Of a DNA stretch of 64,000 nucleotides, positions 56,881-64,000 are shown piece by piece. How positions within the stretch are numbered: the first letter of the stretch is position 1; each line of letters opens with the position of its first letter. The DNA comes from Gentiana macrophylla (Eukaryota > Streptophyta > Magnoliopsida > Gentianales > Gentianaceae), in contig JAOBSW010000454.1 in assembly GCA_026214975.1 (NCBI GenBank), positions 1-64,000 of the forward strand, given 5' to 3'. Made by a program: the position numbers and the translations under genes. The notes under the pieces were generated by a model, which was not told where the DNA came from, did no database searches, and worked only from the letters and a program-made list of their open reading frames with translations.

Positions 56881-59524
56881 CTAGTCAAGTTTATCTTCAA
56901 AAGGTGGAGACGCTTCTGAAGTTGAAGTTGGTTGTTTGTCATCTTCCATTTGGGACATTCTACGTTCAAATTCATCCATTCATCTCTTAAGGTTGTTATT
57001 TTCTTCTTCCTTCTCAATGAGATTAGCCTCAATCTCCTTAGTATAGATGGCATGATAATCATTAAAATGTTTCCTTTTCATCCCACCTCCGAAGCCAAAG
57101 ACATGACTATGACGTTGTGGTCCAAAACACTTTTCAACAACCTCAATAGGTGCAAGTGATGCATTAGAATTAACTGTCGTAACAATCTCATCCTACAAAG
57201 ATCCCATATTGATTAGTCAGATTAGGAAATGAAATATAATGAATTGAAGCATAAATGCCATGTAGGTATGGTTACATATTTTCCTTGCGCTGCTGGCTCA
57301 ACAAGAGCTCCATTTCTCTGTCTTGTCGCATGAAAGATTGTTGCAATGTTAGGCGGTTTATTCACATTACAGCCCTGAAAGATATAAAAAAGACTAGTAA
57401 ATGTTATATATATAGAAAATAAGATATTCCTTGGTTTACTGAATGTAGAAATTGAACCATCACACTAACAAGCTAATAATTAAGAAGCAAATAATACTAA
57501 GAATAGACTAAAAAATTTCACTACCATCTCATATATGAGTTGTCTATGCGGTTTGCTTCTAGTTCGATGAGGCATCGCTCCTTTAACCCGGTTATTGGAA
57601 TTTCGCTTGCTGAAATTCTACATAAATCATAATGGAACAGTAAAGTGTTAGCATGTATTAACATAGAATGTATAGGTGAACAAACTTATTGCTAACAACA
57701 ATTTGAGTCAACATAGAAATACCTGAAACTCCTCGGTCAAAAACTTTTCTGTTACAAGCCATTCCCAATCTTTCACATTCATCTCCGGTGGCACATTTTT
57801 CAATGCTTCAACTTTAGTTTTGCACGGTGTCACGTACTTTACATTCAATGTTGACCTCCATGCAGTCCACAATTGATCCATGTGCTCCAAAGTATGCTCA
57901 CGATATAATTCCATTTTAGGATTGGAAAAGCATTCCTACACCAAATTATGCATTAGTCACAACATTAGAGAGCTGGTTGTACATATTGTGGAGGAAATGA
58001 AGCAAATTTGCTTCTACATTTTAGGTTCTCAAAATGTGTTTGGAACTTAATTATAAGATGGCTTAAACTACCCCCAATGGCATCAGCTCTAGTATGCATT
58101 CATATTTTGCTCCGGCGAACAGAATAATCATAACCCAAGGATGTATGCATTGAGATATTATGGAAAAGTTAAGTATTAACAATAAAATGAAAATCATCAT
58201 ACTGCACAAAAAGATTATAATATTTATTATTTGAGTTCAATACTAAGTGTTGATCACATACCTTAACTACAGCCCACATGTGATTTCTGTCACTTTCTTT
58301 CAACTCCTTCCAAGTCTTAATTCATACTGGACAAATACTTTTGGTCCGCACAATTTTTCTCAAATGTCTAGACCAAGATTTGTGATGTATTCCTACATCA
58401 CGATTGTTGTAAAACTGAATTTCATGTTTTTCTCCACTTCGTAAAGCAACAACTGCTTTATTCACGTTTTTTCCTCTGACTTTTCTATCCTTTTGAGGTG
58501 CTGTCAATTTTCAGCAAAATGAATTGATAAATAATTGGATCAACACAAAATTTTGAGTTCAATATAAAACTATTACTACACAACATGTCAAAAATAGTAA
58601 TGTTACCAACAACATGATCTTTTGGTTCATCATGCTTTGGCTCATCACTTTCATAATCTTTTGTTCTAACATCTTTCAAGCTTGAAACTCTTGGTATATA
58701 AGCTATAAAGATTAAAAGGAAAACATTAGAATAAGAAGGGCATAAAAACAAATACAAAATTTCTCAAATTAAAGAACTTACACTTCACGCTACCAAATGT
58801 TGGATTGTCTTGCGGCAATTTGTAGAGCAATGGTTGTGCCTTTTTATCCACATCCAAATAAATTGTAATATTCTTCACACCTTCATATTTTTTCAACATG
58901 GCTAGCACATCTTTATCATTTCCTATTGCCTTACCATCCTCATCCATAATTTTGATACCGGTAGAATAAATGTCAATGAAATTCTTACAAACTGTCAATA
59001 TATCCAAGAAAGAACTATCTTCTGTGAAATCATCTTCTTCCCATTTATCTTCACCATAATGGACAAAAAGGGAGTGAGATGAAAATCCACCTATTGGAAG
59101 AAAAAAAGTACTTGTTAAAATTATATTTCATTGTTATAAAGTATAAAGTCTACATAAAAGAAATTGTTTGTTCCACACCAAAATGACCACAACAAAGTAT
59201 CACAACACACGTTGATAACATTAATTGTTTTGGGACCCATAAGAATCAATAAGTCTCACACCATGATCAATGGTGCAAAAAATGAGTTGTACACTTTGTT
59301 GTGACCATTTCTTGTGTGGAACTATCACTACTTGTACATAAATGGTGTATTTTACCAATTATTTTGTGAGTGCGTATGTTTTGTACTTCATGATTTCCAA
59401 TTCCTTGCGCAATCTTCAATGTTTTCTGTCCATTCACACGTTCTTTGGCTAGGTGACCAGGTTCTATAAATGTTGCAGCCTTTTCAATGCGTCTCTTGCT
59501 ATTTTTCCCGTTCATAAATTTCAT
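56881..59524 (-). pseudogene. CACTA TNPA-like protein (Transposase_24 / Ptta-En-Spm type), eight exons, two premature TGA
   Basis: Proposed exons (minus strand): 59524-59356, 59090-58782, 58702-58607, 58500-58262, 57935-57723, 57617-57525, 57374-57276, 57192-56881. All junctions are GT/AG, all phases join, and the total is 1,530 bases (509 residues). Wording of the family includes GEKHEIQFYNNRDVGIHHKS, WKELKESDRNHMWAVV, VKDWEWLVTEKF, KRNSNNRVKGAMPHRTRSK, IFHATRQRNGAL and FGPQRHSHVFGFGGGMKR, then a C-terminal coiled coil. A TGA interrupts exon 4 (after KSICPV) and another exon 8 (after NNLKR). Both could come from CGA by C-to-T change. TNPA-type proteins bind subterminal repeats and help TNPD bring the ends together. 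The N-terminal 160 residues (GYEDKWEEDDFTED region) are not a domain I know. Confidence 0.82.
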
Positions 59525-61900
59525 CTGTTGAAATAAGAAAGTAAATTAATTGCATACATGTGCATACATTGAGAGCAAAGAATTATTTTCTGTGACCATA
59601 TCAATGGAAATAACAACAAGAAATGAACTAATACTTTTAGGAAACAAGATTAAAATCTTTTCATGTAGTTGTAAAATTCTACACTTATTTGATCACGTAG
59701 TTGCTAAAAATGTGATATATGTGAAATTTATGACTTGACAACATATATTGGATGGAAAAATAGATGGTGCACACATATTTTCCCAAACAATAGATTTAAG
59801 CATACACCTAAATGTCTAAAGCAAATTTTTCACCAAATAGTTCAAACCCAAAAAAAAAAAAATCTTGTGTTACCAATTCCTAGGACAAAAAAGAAGACAT
59901 TTTTGGGAAGCCTAAGGCAAACACTTATCTCAATATCATCATAAGCACCATTTCTCATTTAGTTTGCCTAGTTGAAATATACCTCACTTGTTAAAGGGTC
60001 ACTAATCCTTTGCCTCCCAGTTATTACTCACACGAGAAAGAAGGAAAGCTTTGTAAAACAAAAACTTTGTAAGTCATTTTCATTTAATGCCCCTGTGGAA
60101 AAATTCCATATTCATGTCATGCCTCTCCTCAATATTAGCACCATCAGTTAGTCTTATTTTCCTTTATAGCTCGCCGTCAGGTACCGAGTAACCTAAAGTG
60201 CCTTCCACATGCTTCAATTAGGGGACAAGACAGAGACCCGTAGAAGATCAAGACTAGAACAAACACTAGCTCACACTTTAAAGGCAAAAAAATGTGCTAT
60301 GAGATCTTTAAAATCATAATATCAAGACACAATACACTAGTCATTAAGACCTCACTTGGGATAAGCGGAACTTCTAGAAGACAACACTCTTGAATGTAAG
60401 AATTCCCCTGCTTTAGATGATAAACGTCAAAACTTTGTACTTGAGATTGAAAGTAATATGACGTTTATCATTTGGGCTTAAAAAATTATTGATTGAGAGC
60501 TCAGGTCATGATCAAATGATTGTTCAAGATAATAAAAAAAATCCTTCATTCTTCAGTCATTCTTGCCATTCAACCGACTTCAAGATCTAGTAAAAAACTA
60601 GATCTTAAGTCGGTGGAATGTGCTACAGTGCAGAACATAGGGCATTACAGTTGTGTGCAAGAAAATCAAAAGGTGGCGCCAGTTCTACGATCTGAACTCA
60701 TGTTCTCTAGGAAATTATTCAAGCTAAACAAAGGCATGAATACTTTACATACAATCCAACTAATATGCATATGCCCCTGAGTAATCAAAAGATGGCTCAA
60801 TATCAAATAAGTAGCCAATTGGTCAACGGGAACATGTAGCAAACTTTTGACTTTGTCATAGAAACAAAGAAGAAAAATGTCATGTTAAATCATTTGATTA
60901 ACAGCAGAGAAAAGCAAACTTTGTTTCAACTGATATGTAAAACACAGGGGAAAACATTTCATTACAGCGTAGGTAGACAAATCTAATGCAATTGGTCATA
61001 CAAACAGGACTGCAATCCTCGAAAGTAAACCATTACATAAGTGGCAAATGATCGTAATAAGTGATAAGGTTTTAATACATGGGGCATGTTTTACACTAAA
61101 CGGAATCACATACAATGTACAATATGTATTCTTGCGGCCTTTATTTGTAGCACTTGAGCTCTCAATCATTCCCCTGTTTGCATTAGCTTTTTACCATTTG
61201 TGAACAATGATGTCAATATTACGAAATCCCAACTCTCAAGCCAATGCAAGTTGAATACAACGACTAGTAAAAATCTATCAACTATAAACCTACAACTATT
61301 ATACAGTGCAGTCATTTACGGGAAACCATCTCACTAATGCCATGTTAAGGGAATGATCTGCCCATTTAGGCATATTCATCACAAAGGGAAATGTTAAATA
61401 TCGTAATTATTTGGATTTGATCTAAGGCAACCCATCCTGATTTTCCATACTAGTGATGTTAAATTACTAATGGGCATAGCTTGCAAACCAACCCATTTCT
61501 TCTGCAAACTACCTACCACTAACAAGCTAAAGAAAATTCATTATAGAAATTCCCGTATATCTAGTAATCCGATTTAAATCTATGATAACAAATGTATGAT
61601 AAGAGCCAAACCCAACACCAAAATACAAACCCAACACCAAAATTAAAGTTACCTTAACTGAATGATTCTTAAGCTTGGTAGGAAGAATACTACTGGGTTG
61701 ATATGATTATACTAATCCTTGATTTGCGTTTGCAACTGAAGCTCGCCGATTCTGCTACCAAACCCTAACGATTGGATCAAAATGAAAACAAAAAATTGGT
61801 CGATTGATGGTGAGAAATAGGATTTTAAGAATAACAATATATCAGCAAAAAAAAAACCCTTGCTCCTCTCAGACGATTGAAAAGCAGATGAAGAATTCGC
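59525..61900. other. CACTA interior upstream of the TNPA-like gene
   Basis: 2.4 kb without a convincing coding frame on either strand. On the minus strand it would hold the promoter and 5' UTR. A near-inverted stretch GACTTCAAGATCTAG / CTAGATCTTAAGTCGG lies at about 60578-60614. No TNPD wording was found in any frame I checked. Confidence 0.45.
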
Positions 61901-62552
61901 ATGCGCTTAGAAAGGGTAAAGGTATTTTACCTCGCTGAAGTTTGGTCATTTTTGTATCCCAGGTTTTTGTTTGCTCATTTTATGTTTTTATTACACCATT
62001 ATTATTTATATGAAAATATATATTTTATAAAAGTAGGATATTATATTTGGAATTAAGATTTGCCTAAAAAAAAGGAGGGAAGGTTTGCCGCCTGTATCAC
62101 TTACAAAAAATATCATTGGCTGTCCAAATTTTCAAAAAATTGAGTATGATACGAGTACAACGGTTGTGTCACAACAAACGGCACAATGGTTATATACATC
62201 TTTTAACATTATGGTTTACATCATGATCAATTTAGACTCATATTTATCAACGTCTGCGAAATGGCCGTTTGTCATATTACTCATCGTGACAACAAATGGT
62301 TTGTATCAGTATTATTACTCTAAAAAATTTAAGAAAAAATAAATTTGTTAATGAGAGGACCATTTTAGTGTGTAAATAAGGAGGGGATATGATAGAAATA
62401 GTGATGGGAATAGAGAGTTTATAACTAAAACTACACCAATTAGCTATATAAATTTTTTACTCTCACAAAAAGTTTAAAGTGTATGATTTTTGTGAGAGGA
62501 TTTCAATGCTCTCACAATTTTTTTCTCACAATAGACCCTTTTTCTTGTAGTG
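61901..62552. repeat. right subterminal region and TIR of the CACTA element
   Basis: It ends ACCCTTTTTCTTGTAGTG. It contains AATGAGAGGACC, GGAGGGGATATG and TGTGAGAG(G/C)-type strings, partly inverted relative to the left end. The 85-codon plus frame at 62085-62342 has no domain. Confidence 0.65.
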
Positions 62553-62555
62553 TAA

Positions 62556-63420
62556 CCGGATAAGCATTTGAATGACATTTTAACATCACCATATAACGAT
62601 TCCCTAGTGTTTTCAACAGCAGACCAAGAAACATTATAAGAAACTGGTTGCCCATAATCAGTCACTATCCAGGTCTCACATTTGTTGCAAAAAACACTCT
62701 GGTCATCACGAACCTTACGAACAATCTCCTTTGCAAGAAGATCAGAAGTCATACGAAGATCTCGGCCCAAAGATCTGGAAGACATACTGCAAGTATGAAC
62801 ATTGCACAATTCTTTTACATATAAAAATCCACTTGATATCCGTTTCAATGCAAACACATGCCAGCCACATTTTGCTTCATTCTTCTTAGCACAAACATCA
62901 TAAATCCTGTTAGTATCATTCTTCGTATACACATACCTAAAGCCAGCTTCAATAGACAGCTTCTGCAAGCACTCCTTAAATTCATCTACACCACCAAAAA
63001 ACCGTTGACCTTTCTTGATTAGAATTTTGTCCCAACCAACAGTCAAGTAATTACTATAATTCAAAGAAGAAAAAGACGATAACATAGAAACTTCATTATC
63101 AACATCATCATCAACACACAACTACCACCATTGTAAGAAGATGAAGAACCAACAACACCATTGCATACAACATCCACATTAACGCACTTAGCACTGTAAG
63201 ATTCAGCAACATAAATCATGGACTGCACATCATCATCAGAGCATGGCAGCCACTTGGGATTTTCAGGTAACACATAATAAAGACTGACACATGTATTCTT
63301 CAAATCTGTCCACCGATTCGAAGCTTTATATTGGATGGACTTTAAGGTAGTATCAGTTGTCACAATGACAACACATGTCTCTTCTTTATAGGTGCACATA
63401 AGAATCAATATTGTAAACAC
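62556..63420 (-). pseudogene. MULE transposase, N-terminal part (mudrA-like)
   Basis: It begins with a PB1-like/ubiquitin-fold segment (TYKEETCVVIVTTDTTLKSI, DDDVQSMIYVAES) at 63420-63130, then after a frameshift at about 63121 the MULE DNA-binding domain: FFGGVDEFKECLQKLSIEAG, YVYTKNDTNRIYDVCAKKNE, CGWHVFALKR, NVHTCSMSSRSLGRDLRMTS. This is the usual N-terminal layout of mudrA-type transposases. The CACTA element cuts the gene after the segment SFKCLSGY, and the frame resumes at 51508. Confidence 0.85.
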
Positions 63421-64000
63421 AATATAAATCTACAGGGAAATTAGGAACAAATTAACTAATAACTCAATGTAAACAGAATATAACATCTGAGTGAATGTCG
63501 ATAAATATAACATGACACTACAAGCACAACAACAAATAAACAGGCATTGAAACTCAAAATCACTCTGTTTAGAATTCAATCACAATTCACATAGACTTCA
63601 TTAATAGAATTAAAATCAGAAATAGACTAAATTAACACAAAACTAATAGATAAACTCATTCAAAATCATATCAAACTTTATGCATTCCAAAAGTAATTCA
63701 AAATAACAATCATATGTCAATAAATTAGATCAATTATTAATCAATGACCTAATACAGTACATCTGACATATCACTACTATCTAACATAATATGACATGTA
63801 GTCACTGAATACTCACTGCGTTATAACATTGACAAACACAAATAACTGAATGCAAAATCAGTAACACATTACTGCATAGTCACTGAATGATCACATAAGC
63901 ACATAAACACTCAAATCAAAACTGAAATAGAAATGATTCAAACACAGAAAAACTCATATCTCGATGAAAATCACTCAATTTTCAATTCAATAACAACAAA
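63421..64000. other. MULE 5' region of the transposase gene
   Basis: AT-rich upstream region with TCACTGAAT/TCACTGCGT-type strings near 63800-63890 that resemble the MULE motif. No terminal repeat was reached by the window end. Confidence 0.45.

Larger units (their letters stand above)
51512..62552. mobile_element. CACTA (En/Spm) DNA transposon, 11.0 kb
   Basis: Ends CACTACAAGAAAAA (left) and TTTTTCTTGTAGTG (right) are perfect inverted repeats over 14 bases, and TAA is duplicated at 51509-51511 and 62553-62555. It interrupts the MULE transposase gene. Inside it has subterminal repeats, a LINE fragment (about 51980-55049) and a minus-strand TNPA-like gene (56881-59524). I recognise no TNPD-type transposase, so this copy looks non-autonomous. 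Confidence 0.93.
32636..64000. mobile_element. Mutator-like element (MULE) with two genes, interrupted by Athila and CACTA insertions
   Basis: A minus-strand mudrA-like transposase (63420-62556 then 51508-50362) and a plus-strand DUF1985/Ulp1-transposon-type gene (33743-36060) face each other, an arrangement known in some plant MULEs. The left terminus is placed near 32636, where a series of AAAAGGACA-like strings begins. The right terminus is beyond the window. An ATGTCACTGCAT-like motif is scattered through the non-coding parts on both sides of the insertions, which supports a single original element. The central part, holding the transposase C-terminus and the Ulp1 domain, appears to be lost at the Athila site. 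Confidence 0.7.

Overview
This window looks like nuclear DNA of a eudicot plant. It is AT-rich, has spliced genes with plant-type GT-AG introns, and is dominated by plant transposon families: Ty1/copia, Ty3/gypsy Tat and Athila, a Mutator-like element (MULE) with a Ulp1-type second gene, CACTA, an L1-type LINE and a Harbinger-like MITE. The species cannot be named from sequence alone. Only one ordinary host gene is supported: a three-exon dihydroneopterin aldolase gene (FOLB, folate synthesis) at 29512-31664.

Layout. 1-3408: the left part of a minus-strand copia element (decayed gag, PBS, 1.4-kb LTR), apparently inserted into the 5' LTR of the next element. 3409-16190: a plus-strand non-coding copia derivative (LARD-like) with Met-type PBS, PPT and a 1.9-kb 3' LTR. 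It carries two solo gypsy LTRs (6625-9194 with CATGT duplications; about 11917-13538). 16191-17471: AT-rich, nothing recognised. 17477-29347: a complete but decayed minus-strand Tat element with a GTTGT duplication, dual RNase H, and a spliced antisense extra gene with its own TATA box. A 440-bp MITE sits in its right LTR, and the left LTR preserves the empty site. 29512-31664: FOLB, starting only about 160 bp from the Tat insertion. About 32636 to beyond 64000: a MULE, cut by an Athila element (36152-50361) and a CACTA element (51512-62552) that itself contains a LINE fragment.

How the parts work together. The MULE has a minus-strand mudrA-like transposase split over 50362-51508 and 62556-63420, and a plus-strand DUF1985/Ulp1-transposon-type gene at 33743-36060. 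Both are broken. The CACTA keeps a nearly intact eight-exon TNPA-like gene with only two premature TGA codons, but no TNPD transposase was recognised. The Athila element has gag, protease, RT, RNase H and integrase remnants, then an unknown 125-residue ORF, then a plant-transposon-domain ORF with its own TATA box and 5'-UTR intron.

The most interesting unexplained structures are in the Athila element. One is a three-stem RNA-like module present twice (44143-44260 and 44721-44842), each copy starting at a stop codon, with stems that differ in sequence but keep pairing. The other is a dyad motif, GGACG-NN-CGTCC, clustered upstream of both the LTR promoter and the internal promoter. The MULE also carries many dispersed copies of an ATGTCACTGCAT motif in introns and non-coding parts. 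All calls are by eye; no database search or folding program was run.
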